From Antitrichia curtipendula (lineage: Eukaryota > Streptophyta > Bryopsida > Hypnales > Leucodontaceae), in contig OX579641.1 of assembly GCA_951230915.1 (NCBI GenBank), positions 8,122,001-8,186,000 of the forward strand: a stretch of 64,000 bases of DNA. Reading direction: 5' to 3'. The position numbers and the translations under genes are program-made. Shown here in pieces: positions 1 through 11,013 of this stretch; the first letter of the stretch is position 1, and each line of letters begins with the position of its first letter. The notes beneath the pieces were generated by a model. The model saw only the letters and a list, made by a program, of their open reading frames with translations, did no database searches and was not told the origin of the DNA.

Positions 1-36
1 ACTATATATACATCAAGTCCACACCAATTGTATCTA

Positions 37-966
37 TTAACCTATTGTGAAGTTCGGAGGGTGTTTTGGAAAAGAAAAGTCCAAAACTACCAATTTTTGA
101 TGCATTGTCCAAATCAGAAACTAAAACATTTTTGGGGGAATTCTAACTATATAAAAGTGTACTAAATAAGTAAAACAATGTATGTAGAAAAACTTTTAAC
201 CCATTAACCATGTGGGCTGAAAGATTATAACGTTTGAAGTAGAAAAAAATTCATTCATGGAAAACATGGTTAACAAACTTCAAGCCCTCTTGGAATAAAA
301 ATTTGCCCTATGTACATGATTTTGTTCATTCATAAATATATGATGTTAGGTTCACTCATGAGAATTTCAAAAGCAAATATGGAGTTTGGCTTACTCTAAA
401 TCACTTTGCAATGCAAGGAGGTTAAGTGAATTGGCAATACATTAGTCATTTTTTGATGATTTCTTATGCAATGAAGAAATTTTTTATTTGAAATTCAAAT
501 GTTGAAAATTTAGAGACAAACTTTTGGAATATGTTAGAAATTTTTTCAAGAACTTTGACTTCACAAATAGCAAGCTAATAGGGCTTGAAGTTAGAAGAAC
601 ATATTTTTCCTTGAAATTGACTTGACATAGCTAGGAAGTTTGACTCCTCTTAAAATGTGATTTGAGAATTTAATATTTTTTACAACAATTGTATGCAATG
701 TTTTATCAATTACATTCATACCAAATTTTATAAATTGATGAACGTTTCTGCAAAAGATGCCCAAATTGTTGGGGCTTCCAAAAAAATTCAGGGTAGCATA
801 ACTTTTGATTTAGGCACCCAACTGAAAAAATTATATTCCCACTAGAAAAGTACATGTTAACACCTTGTGTCAAAATTTTGTGAACATCCGACAAAAATTG
901 ACTTCACAGTAACCTACTGGGATTTTTAATTGTCCTTTCAATGGACAATTGGCCTTTAGGGGCTAA
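37..966 (+). repeat. TTAA-ended dispersed repeat, copy 1
   Basis: A copy of the window's dominant repeat. It begins at a TTAA followed by a diverged left end and finishes with CCTTTAGGGGCTAA, a one-base variant of the family's right end. Its interior (for example the stretch near 400-450 that ends in AAGGAGGTTAAGTG) matches the copy at 10070-11013 closely in the same orientation, so these two form a subfamily. No coding potential is visible. Confidence 0.7.
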
Positions 967-1044
967 TACACTATATTCTATTTATCAAATATAAAAATTA
1001 ATTTAAAAATGGATGACTCTTTATTTCCCTCAAATGATAAATCA

Positions 1045-1951
1045 TTAACCCCTAAAAGACCATCGTGTTTAGAGGCCCAAAACCGCTTCAAAATACTTGT
1101 CTCCAAAGCAAGGTTAAAATCTTCATCAATATTTAATTTTTAACAAAACCAACAATATGATCTTTTGATTAACTAGCTCAAGTACATTGTCCCAAAATTT
1201 TAGAGTGAATATCCTCACCAATTGCCAGTTCAATGTGTCTAAACTTCAAAATGTACGCCTTTCTAGTCCTTTCAAAAGGTGAAGTTTTGTCTTTCAACAT
1301 TTTAAAGAAAAAACATGTATGTCCTATAACTTGTGCATTTTATTCAATATGTTGTAAGACAAGTTGAATATATATATAAAATTTTAACCAAAAAAACTTT
1401 CATATTCATTTTTAAGAAAATTGTAAAGTGGAAAGTGTTATTGAATGAAAGATATAACTAATATGCTAATAACTTTTGGAAGAAAGTGAAAAATGCTAAT
1501 ATCAATGGTGAGAATGTTTTAGTGAGCAATTGATATCCTCTATTTTTATTTTATTTTGAAAATTTTGAAAATTGAGAGAAAAAGATGACTTTATATGTTG
1601 TTTTTTTACCTTCAGTGCCTTCAAAATAAGACTAATTATAACTCTTACCTATTTATTTGGAATCCAATGGTTCAATTTTTTTGAGTAGGTATCAATCTAC
1701 ACAATTCCAAAAAAATTATTAATATTTTGTTAGAACATATTTTTTGCTGCCCAATTTGACATTGAAATTGAAAAAATCCTTCTAACTTTTGCAATATTTA
1801 TCGGAATCACATGAAACAAAGTCTCACATAGAATATGATGAGGAGCATCCATCCAAAAAATTCATGCAAAAATTCCAAATTATGAAGTCAATAGAGCCTG
1901 CCCAAGTTCTCAAAAAGCCTAAAGTGGGCTACTTGGTCCTTTAGGGGTTAA
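1045..1951 (+). repeat. TTAA-ended dispersed repeat, copy 2
   Basis: Flanked by TTAA on both sides, with inverted ends TTAACCCCTAAAAGACC and GGTCCTTTAGGGGTTAA. The interior is AT-rich, non-coding and diverged from the other copies, but the ends and length (907 bp) fit the family. Confidence 0.7.
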
Positions 1952-2021
1952 AACATTTTATTTTATTTCACAAAAATAGGAAAACAAATTATAGTAGTTA
2001 AATTTATTTTTACTTGTGTTT

Positions 2022-2316
2022 TAGGTGGGTATACCCAAAATTTCACCTTGCCTAAAAATGCCATCATCACTTTGTGTACATCTCCAAAATCAATATGTAC
2101 GTATATTGAAGAATCAATTTTAGAACATCTACCCCCAAGACTTTGACCCTTCTAGTTTTTGCATATGGTATCCAAATGTTGTGTTCTTTGGTGTGCTGGA
2201 ACCTTGTTTCACATGTTAACAAGAAAATTTGAAAATTTGACCAGTCTAATAATAGTAACTAGGCACAATAGCAAAAAAGTAGCATTTTGGAAGATACCTA
2301 CTTTAACCTCTAAAGG
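2022..2316 (-). mobile_element. Diverged mariner-like MITE (AGGTGGGTA ends)
   Basis: Begins with AGGTGGGTATACCC. From about 2085 it matches the reverse complement of the MITE at 16344-16616 (the segments about CATCTCCAAAATCA, TTTTGCATATGGTATCC and AATAGTAACTAGGC). It is non-coding and an older, more diverged copy than those at 6868 and 16344. Confidence 0.6.
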
Positions 2317-2762
2317 CCAATTGTCTGTTTAACAAACAATTGATAATTTGGGTAGAATCCTATGAATTGAATTTTAGTCGGATGTTCATAAAATGTTGAC
2401 ACAAGCTGTGAACATGTACCCCTTTAGTAGGAATATAGTTGTTTTTTCCAATTGGGTTCCCGTATCAAAAATTATGTTGCCTACAATTTTTTTCTAATTG
2501 GGCAACATGGGCAAATCTCCTCTTCTATTTTTGAAACTTAGCAGGTGTGTATCTTACATGATACAAGATGCAAAATATTAAAAAATCCATGTATAGAGTA
2601 CAAATCTCACTCTAAGAAGAATGAATGTTTAGGGTCTTCCTATTGGGTAAGGTAAAAAGAACTTTGTCTTCTAACTTCAAACATTATAGTCTTCCAATCC
2701 GTGTGGTCAAAGTTTTGAAATTTTTCCTACACATTCCCATAGTAGTCTAGTGCAAATTTGTA

Positions 2763-2922
2763 TAAGGTAAACCATCTCATTGCGGTCAGAATTTGAGACC
2801 ATCCCATTGTGGTCAAAATATTAATGGTGGTGTACATTTGAGAACTCAAATGTACACCACCATTAACATTGACCACAATGGGGCCTATTCAAATTCTGAT
2901 CGCAATGGGATGGTTTACCTTA
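2763..2922. mobile_element. Foldback MITE, near-perfect 160-bp palindrome
   Basis: The two halves are inverted copies of one another around a centre near 2842. The ends are TAAGGTAAACCATC and GATGGTTTACCTTA. The outer TA on each side could be a TA target duplication, and the first bases (AGGTA) resemble the AGGTRGGTA ends of the mariner-like MITEs here. Non-coding. Confidence 0.7.
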
Positions 2923-2984
2923 GTTAAATTTTGAGAAACACTTCCAGATTTTTTTTCATTTTTTTCTCACTGCCTTTAAAAGTG

Positions 2985-4612
2985 GCAATTTCATAACATT
3001 CAAGAGCTGTGAGAGCAGCTGCCTTCCCTCTGACGGAATGATGTGGTATATTCCACACCCAACATTAGCTAATAAGCCACGCGTCAATAATGTCAGACTT
3101 CTGCTCAGTGCCAAGGTCATGACTGCACAATCGGATTACTGGGGTGGTAGGAGGTAGAACAAAATATACAAACAAATAATTATAAAGATAGATGGTCTGT
3201 CAGAACCCAAAGAATTCATTGAGTATTATACCAATGAAATCTAACCATTTGCCATCAATAACTTATTTTGAATTCTTTTAGGGAAGAGAATCTCTTTATG
3301 TACATATGGGGTGGTAGGAGGTAGAGCAACCCATGTGGGATATGTAATTTAGAGTTTGTAATTTCTCAACCGCTCATAGTTAAGTCTAAAGTAGGAATTG
3401 TGTTAAAACTATAATTTCCGACCTCATTTAGGCATAGTAAAATAGCTTTTTCTATATTAATTTGAACTAAAATAAGTTGGAGAATCAAGTTAAATTTCAT
3501 CTCCAAAAATCCATTTGAGATTTTAATCTTCCACTCAAAAGTTATAGACAAATTTCATAGAGGGGTTTGAAAGGATTTTTTTTGACATTTTCGTACATCC
3601 TCTCTGAAATTTGTCCATAATTTTTGAGTGGAAGATCTAAATATAAAAATGATTTTTGGAGATGAAACTTAGCTTGATTATACAACTTTTTTTAGTTCAA
3701 ATTCTTTTGAAAAAAGGTATTCCACTATGCCTAAATGAGGTCTGAAATTATAATTTTAACACAATTCCTACTTTAGACTTAACTATGAGCGGTTGAGAAA
3801 TTACAAACTCTAAATTACATATCCCACATGGGTTGTTCTACCTCCTACCACCTCATATGTACATAAAGAGATTCTCTTTTCTACAACAAATCAAAATAAG
3901 TTATTGATGGAAAATGGTTAGATTTCATTGGTGTAATAGAGTTATTCGTAAAGTAATCCCTAGTTTGATATCCAGTTTTAAACAAGCTCTTATACAAAGT
4001 GGTGAAAGGAGGTAAAGCAACCCATATGGGATATGTAAATGGTTGGAGTTGTAAGTAACTTGTAAGAGCTTGAAGGAGCTCAATCTTAAAATAAACCCAT
4101 ATCCTTTGAGAGTTCATAAAGAACAGCGGATTTCATTATAAAAACAACCTCTCCACCCTCCATTCTCACAAATTGTCCATGTACAATTTCTGTGACAGGT
4201 AAACTCAGGTCCAAACTTTTTTAGGCACCATTTCGATGCGAAAGAAAGTTTGGTCTCAAGTTTTGTTTTGCTAGTGTTGATTGCGCGAGCTTTTTACTTT
4301 TTCACCTGCTTTTTTACATAAAGCAGGGGTTCAAACCCCAGTTTCACCTTGAAACTCAGGTTTACTTTACGAATAACTCTAATACTCAAAAAATTCTTCT
4401 TTGGATTTTGACAGACCATCTATCTTTATAATTATTTGTTTGTATATTTTGTCCTTAAATTAGCCAAAAAAATAGATCGCACCATAAATGTACTGCCATT
4501 GTCTTGGTCCTGAAGCTTACATTAATAATATGTGGATGCATTTCGTGGATGAAGGCTTCAGAGAGGCAAAGGCAGCCTCTCTGAAGGCTCTTGAATGTTA
4601 TGTTTCCACAAT
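2985..4612. repeat. Large inverted repeat (foldback structure)
   Basis: Two arms face each other. The outer part pairs 2990-3040 (CATAACATTCAAGAGC) with 4572-4605. The main arms pair 3159-3570 with 3600-3938 plus 4380-4453, around a short centre near 3571-3599. The arms are long and similar but not identical. A 441-bp insertion interrupts the right arm (3939-4379). A related single segment lies at 45885-46100, so the arm sequence is itself a dispersed repeat. No protein is recognised. Confidence 0.75.
3939..4379. mobile_element. 441-bp insertion with terminal inverted repeats
   Basis: The ends are GAGTTATTCGTAAAGTAA and its reverse complement. Compared with the uninterrupted left arm of the surrounding inverted repeat, the flanking TAATA is present on both sides here but only once in the empty arm. 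The target duplication therefore reads as 5 bp TAATA, or as 3 bp AAT if the terminal A of AGAGTT belongs to the element. The interior carries a tRNA B-box-like GGTTCAAACCCC (4328-4339) but no complete tRNA fold that I can see. Superfamily unresolved. Confidence 0.6.
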
Positions 4613-5092
4613 TTCTGCTCCAGCCTTTACGGGTTAAATCTAAAATGCCTGTTCAGACAATGACTCCTGCGTCCTGACCACCTCTGCTCAAACCGGCCTT
4701 GCAGAGGACATCATTCCAATACTTTCAGTCCTGCCTGCCTGATTGCCTGATTGATGGACGTGATTGGCATGACTAAGGCTTATTGGGGAACATGTTGCCA
4801 TTCTGAATTTTTCTGACCATCAGAAAGTGCTATTTTCTAACCGTGTGAGCGTCGTCCCCGTGAAAAACTCATGAGAGTTGAGAGGGACAAAAATTGTTGC
4901 TCACCTCTTATTTTGGTTTAAAAAAAAAAGAACGGTGCAATCACGAGGCTTTGTACATTCCAACCAAACTCTAATCGCGTTGTGCAATGTGAATGCGGTT
5001 GTAGATAAGATTTGGAAACTTACTGAGAGTCAATATCACATTCTTTGTCCAAGGGACAAAACCAATAAAGAAGACCACCCCTAAAAGGGTTT
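4613..5092. other. Unannotated spacer
   Basis: Single-copy-looking sequence between the large inverted repeat and the next TTAA repeat. A short open frame at 4878-5084 shows no recognisable domain and is not called as a gene. Confidence 0.4.
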
Positions 5093-6046
5093 TTAACCCC
5101 TAAAGGACCAAACACCGTTTTTTGACAACATAGCGTTTTGGGGCAGCTCACCACGAATGGAATTTTTATTTTTTTTCTTTGAAATTTTCACACAAGATGT
5201 GCCTGAGGAGTAGCTTGAGGGCCCAACAATTTTCATAACTTTTGACCACATGATTAAAAGGTTATGGTATGATATGTAGTTTTCATTGTTCGGCGGGCAG
5301 CCCGGGCAACAAAAAAAACTTCTTTAAAAATCATTTTCTAGAGAAATAAAAATTTGAAATTGGTTCTCTAGATTTATGTGCACAAGGAAAGCTTTGAATC
5401 ATTCCACTTTGATTTATGAGATGAAAGTTATGAGGAATTTTAGTTGTAGGTAGTTTGTGGGTAGTTATGGAATCTCTACTCTAAATTAAACTTTGAAGTC
5501 CTTTATTTAACTCAATTTTCAATATTTTGGGAAAAAAATATAAACACAAGGTGTAGATTGTTTATTACAACATTACAATTGTTTGGATTGGCATTTTTCA
5601 ATTCCATAATTAAATCCTTAACAATTTAGTGTTTTGAATCATTTTCTACTTCTTTCTACTTACTATTTTTTTCCTATATTTTGTACAATTCCAAATGATC
5701 TGAAATTTCTCAAGCATGTAGCTAACTTGCTTTTAAGAATGAATCCAAAGAGTTACCACCATTTTGGACATTTTTTCATACAAATGTGACCATGTGAAGT
5801 GCAGCTGCCCGGGTTTTCGCAGGGACAAAAAAAGGGTTTTTGTCACTTCAAATGCTAATTTCTTGCAATGTACATGATGGAAATTTCTGAAATTTTTTCC
5901 GCATCTTCTCAAACTAGTTTACTACAAGATCCTACGGTTACAAGTGTCCAAAAATGTTTTTTTTTCCAAAATTTGATACTTGTACTAGAAATGGCAGTTT
6001 GGGAGCGTTTTTTGTGAAAACATAGTCAAAAACCTTTAGGGGTTAA
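5093..6046 (+). repeat. TTAA-ended dispersed repeat, copy 3
   Basis: A clean 954-bp copy with TTAA at both borders and 14-bp perfect terminal inverted repeats (TTAACCCCTAAAGG / CCTTTAGGGGTTAA). It is collinear with 14540-15451, and with 17904-19104 and 27461-28412 in reverse. The segment near 5280-5310 (GGCGGGCAGCCCGGGC) is the point where other copies carry different GC-richer inserts. Non-coding. Confidence 0.8.
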
Positions 6047-6867
6047 TACCTTGCGTACTCACTCTTGAGGGTCCCATATTTTTCTTGGAAGTCTCCTCGA
6101 TTAAAGAGATGATGAGTTGGAAATATAAAAGTGTACATGCAGGTTACTTTGTCCATACAAACATGCATAGACAAGGTACATCTACTTACTTATCTAAGAA
6201 GATTCAAAATTAGTCACAAAGGCTAGGCTCCAAGGATTACTACATTAGAAATCATTCCAAAATAGGCTCTAGACTCTTATAAATAGAAGCTTTACAATTC
6301 ATATAGAAATTTGTAAGTCATTGATTTTAACAAACAAGTTGTACCGAGAATTCCGTTTATTCACCTTGGTCAGCAAACTACAAAGTATTACTTTGAATTA
6401 GGTGAGTAGCAATGTCCAACTCTATCCATGGTTAAAATATCTTCAATAGCTAAACATCTTTTTACATCATTTATGAAGATTTTGAGCTTGTAAAGTAATT
6501 GTTTCAGAAGTTAACTTGGACCACATAAATTGCACAGAAAAAGTGTACAGGTAGTAAGCAACCAACTAAAGTTGATTAGTTTGATTTTAAATGATTCTTA
6601 GCGTACATGAATCAGTGATTTTTTCTCTTCCAAATTGGAACCTCCAAGGAGTGCTAGCTGGAGTTGGATTTCCCTGACCATGTGGGCTGTGCGGATCTGC
6701 CATCAGTGTGTAAGTCAATGAGTCCATCCCTGCAAGTCTGTGCAATTAACAGAGGACAGAATTAGAGCACAAACTAAGCAACGTATGACTAATGTAAGTT
6801 ATGTGTACGCTCATGCCTGGTGTGCACTTGTATGAACAAGTGATTTGCTGATTAAGCGTGTGCTTAT
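6047..6867. other. AT-rich spacer
   Basis: No gene, RNA or repeat boundary could be supported here. Confidence 0.4.
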
Positions 6868-7188
6868 AAGGTAGGTACACCCAAATGTGCCGCTGACCTT
6901 AAACCGTCATCTATAAGGTGGGTACACCCAAAACCGCCACTTTTTGCTACTGAGCCTAGTTACTATTATTAGACTAGTCAAATTTTCATATGTTCTTGTA
7001 GGCAAGTGAAAGGAGGTTCCAACGCATTAGAGAACATGGCATTTGGATATTGTATGCAAAAGTTATTAAGGAACAAAGTTTGGTTCTAAAAGCGTTTCTT
7101 CCACATAGGTACAAAACTGATTTTAAAGATGTACACACAGTATAGATGGTAGTTTAAGGTCAGTGGCACATTTGGGTGTACCTACCTT
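6868..7188 (+). mobile_element. Mariner-like MITE (TA-flanked)
   Basis: Both outer ends are TAAGGTAGGTACACCC in inverted orientation, with about 49 bp of terminal inverted repeat. A second left end (TAAGGTGGGTACACCC) starts at about 6917, so 6868-6916 looks like an inverted copy of the right end stacked on a full element. The body matches 16344-16616. Non-coding, so it would need a transposase supplied in trans. Confidence 0.7.
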
Positions 7189-7504
7189 ATTATGTGTAAG
7201 CTAGAAGGCTCAAGAATAGTTTGGGCATTAAGGACTGCCCACCTGTAAAATGTACACGATTTGTACATGCTGTTTTTTCATAGCCTTCACTGGTGTACAA
7301 ACAATGTACATTTCAAAGGTGGACGATTTTGGAGCTCTATGCCAGTTCAAATTCAAAATTTCATAACTAATTTCAAAAAGCTCCAAAAAATATGAAACGA
7401 CTTAGTTAGATGCCAAATCCACTTCTCTTTCAAGGAAAATTTACTACTTCAAGAAGTTTCGCCTTCCCAAAATTCAGTTTCAGCTCATAGGTGGGCGATT
7501 TCTG

Positions 7505-7738
7505 GACCTGTTACCTTACATCTCCAAAATCAGTTCTGTACCTATGTGGAAGAAACGCTTTTAGAACCAAACTTTGTTCCTTAATAACTTTTGCATACAG
7601 TGTCCAAATGCCATGTTCTCTGGTGCGTTGCAACCTCCTTTCACTTGCCTACAAGAACATATGAAAACTTAACCAATCTAATAATAGTAACTAGGCTCAG
7701 TAGCAAAAAGTGGCGGTTTTGGGTGTACCTACCTCATA
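7505..7738 (-). mobile_element. Mariner-like MITE, reverse orientation, end-diverged
   Basis: The reverse complement of the 6868/16344 MITE body, ending in GGTTTTGGGTGTACCTACCT. Its other end (TTACCTTACATCTCC) lacks the full terminal repeat. The intervening 7239-7500 segment carries a weak inverted pair (CTGCCCACCTG ... AGGTGGGCG) that may be another small foldback. Confidence 0.6.
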
Positions 7739-7744
7739 GTATGA

Positions 7745-9173
7745 TCATGTTGTGGGTGCAAACTGAACGGGCACGCAGTGCAGAAGGTGCCCTTATTTAG
7801 GGGTATTGAGTAAGTTAGCTTGAGATTTGAGTGCCGATCACAACCCTGCAAACCTACATGCACCTCCCGAGTATGCACCTGCAAAAGATAACCTCACTAT
7901 ATTAAACATGATTAAGTGCCATAAAAACACAATAATCAACAATTTTTTTCATTGTAAATTTTTTTTCTATGACTTTTGAAACCTTGCTACTACCCAAAAA
8001 TGTCTAAAACAATAACCTAATTTCATTTCAATGTCTTTTGTGTGGTCATGCTGTGAAATTATGTTCCAATAGATTAGCAAATTATAACAAAAGCTGTTGC
8101 AAGTAGAATTTGAATTCTTTTTGTATGGAGATTATGTTGTAAACTTCAAAAGCAATAACTATGTTGTAGGCTCCTACAATTGGTCATAGACTTGTAGAAA
8201 ACAACACACTTAATTGTAGCCTTGAAGCAAAAAGAAAGTGATTCATCAATAGCAACACCTTTGAACAAATACTTAGATCACCTAATTAAGTTCTAAATTA
8301 GATATTAAATTTCAAATGTAGATTGGGTCTACCATGATGCAAAAAATAAGAGTTCATTTAGGTAACTAGTTCTGCTACACAAATAATGAAATTTAGTGTT
8401 TGCAATACTAATTACAAAGTCTAACTTTAAATGGTAGCAACATTGGTACTACTATGAATATTAAATATCAACTAAATTTCCACCACAAAAACTAAATTAG
8501 GATCGAGATGGTTCACCCTAAATTAAATTATATTTGAAGAAAATGAATGTTTTTTTTAAATTACATTTACAATTATTTTTTGAGTTGTAGAAGACATGCA
8601 CGATTGATGCTAAAATTTATCGTCATTAGAGACAAGTTCTTCTTGAAAATATAGTTGTAAAAGAATAAGAGGTTATTTCTCATTTGTCAGCTTAGTTGAA
8701 AGTTCATCAACAAGTTCTGCCAACGTATCTACTGAATGCCATCCTACATGTGAAGTTCTAAAATGGCATTTACTTCCACAGAGGATGGCAGTCATTTCCA
8801 CATCAGCACATCTACTCAATATTCCTACCACTACATGCCATCCTATGTGGTGTTTTCAATTGTGGCAATAGAAAAATAGTTGCATTGAAAAACAACTACA
8901 ATGTCCATCAAATTTCATGTAGGCAAGGTGATGTGTTGAAGCTGTATTAGATGTCACTGAAATTCTATTTTTTCCAAGAATTTAAGCATTTGTTTTATTT
9001 TTATTTTACCCGTAATTATTTTTATGGTAAATTATGAAAAAACATTCTAATGTTCGTTTTTTCGTTTTTTCGTGTGCCGTATGGGATGTTAATGTTGGTT
9101 TCTTAGTTAATCCTCAATAACAATTGAGTTGGAGCAATTGTTTTTCTAGTTGTGAAAGTGGGACAAACTCATT
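7745..9173. other. AT-rich non-coding stretch
   Basis: No coding exon or RNA gene is recognised. A motif ATGCCATCCTA recurs at about 8737 and 8838, suggesting a small local repeat. Confidence 0.35.
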
Positions 9174-9645
9174 TTAATCCCTACAGGACCAAGGCCTTTT
9201 ATTTGCCCCAAAACACTCAAAACTGCCATTTTTATAGCAAAGAGTAAAAAATTTAAAAATTGTTTTTTTGCACATCTAACCATAGAATCTTACACATAAC
9301 TAGTATGAGAACGTGTGGAAAATTTTCAGAAATTTGACCGCATAGATTGCAAGATATTTGCATTTAAAGTGAAAAAAACAGATTTTTCAACACATTGCAT
9401 GACTAGATTATTTGACTTTGAACCTTGCACTATAGAGTTTTGAACTTTAAATCTTTATCGTGGAGAATTGAATTGAAAGTCTAGGAAAAAAATAAAAAAT
9501 AAAAAAATTATTCTTAAAAAAATTATTAAGCAGAAGTAGATATGAGCATTATATGATTTGGAGGAATAATAAGTTAATAACAAAGCAGAAGTAGATATTA
9601 GCATTATGTGATCATTAAGCAGAAGTAGATATTAGGCCAATTGTT
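9174..9645 (+). repeat. TTAA-ended repeat, left part only
   Basis: Starts TTAATCCCTACAGGACC and follows the 26541-27464 copy for a few hundred bases (for example TGCACATCTAACCATAG and the stretch ending GCAAGATATTTGC). Homology is then lost and no right end is seen. It ends in a short tandem repeat of about 3 units based on AAGCAGAAGTAGATAT (9528-9640). Confidence 0.6.
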
Positions 9646-10069
9646 TTGAAGTGGAAATATTTTTATTCTATAATTGCAGTTGTTTTATTTTCAATTGATG
9701 ATTGACACAATGGAATCCACCTTAGACTCCAAAGTCCACATCAACTTTTATAATTTGTAAGGGATGAAAAAATATCAATGTATTTAGTTTTTTGCAAACT
9801 TTGTCATTGACTTCTAATTCTCTATTTGTTTCTACAACTATCTTGTAATTCCAACAATATACACGTCAAACTTGGTGCTTACGCCCTGCTTGCAATTGTA
9901 GAATAGTTGTATTGGACAAGAAGTTGTTTAGCCAGTGATAGTACACATCATTTTATCTTAGTATTAGTATCCAACATGAACACTCATCATCAATTAAATG
10001 AGAATTAGAATGAGTTACATATTAGGATAAATTACACTAAATTATATTAAATTTCATTATTAGTATATC

Positions 10070-11013
10070 TTAACCCCAGGGGGATTTTCCATGGAAACAT
10101 TCCAAAAACTGCAACTTTTTGGTATGTTATTCAAAAAAGAAAATCAAAACTCTTTTATGGAACTTCAACTGTACAAAACTAAAGTAAATTATTTTACCAA
10201 AGTGTAAAAAAAATTCAGCCCTTTTCACTGCGCGGATTGAAAGATTATAGCATTTGAAGTGAGAAAAAAAACTTTTTTTCAATCCTGAGAAACAGGGTCA
10301 GCAGACTTCGGGCTCATTTGGAGTAAAATTTTTGTTCTACACAAACATAAGATTTTTGACCATTCATAAGTATATGATATTAGTTTCACTCACAAAAAAA
10401 TTTAGAAGAAAATATAGAGTCTAGCTTATTCTAAATCACCCTGCAATGCAAGGAGGTTAAGTGAATTGGCAATACACTAGTCATTTTTTTGTGCAATGAG
10501 GAAATATTTTATTTGAAATCCAAATGGTGAAAAATTAGAGACAATCATTTGGAATATTTGGCAAAAATTTCAAGAATTTTGACTTCTCTAATTGCAAGAT
10601 AATAGGGTTTAAAGTTAGAAGAAAATGTTTTTTCTTGAAACTACCCCAACATAGCTAACAAAGTTTGACTCCTCATAAAATTTGATTGGACAACTAAAAT
10701 TTATATATTTTTTGGACAATTGTATGCCATATTTTATTAGTTACATACATGCCAAATTTCAAAACGCGATGATCTTTTTTGCAAAAGATTCTCCAAAGAT
10801 TTCCAAATTGCCCAAGCAGCCCGAAAAGTTCAAGGCAACATAACTTTTGATCTGAGCATCCAATCGAAGAAAAAAAATAGTTTTTCATGAAGGAAGTGCA
10901 TGCTTACACATTGTGTTCAAATTTCATGAACATCCAACCCAAAATGACTTTGTAGGAACCTACCCGAGATTTCTTGCGTACGTTGAATGGACACTTGGTC
11001 CTTTAGGGGTTAA
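10070..11013 (+). repeat. TTAA-ended dispersed repeat, copy 4
   Basis: 944 bp between TTAA borders. The right end is the canonical GGTCCTTTAGGGGTTAA; the left end is TTAACCCCAGGGGG. It belongs to the same subfamily as the copy at 37-966. Confidence 0.75.

Noticed and set aside
4270..4375. Possible tRNA or tRNA-derived SINE (B-box-like GGTTCAAACCCC)
   Set aside because: No acceptable A box, anticodon arm or acceptor stem could be assembled, and the segment lies within an element with inverted ends, unlike a SINE.
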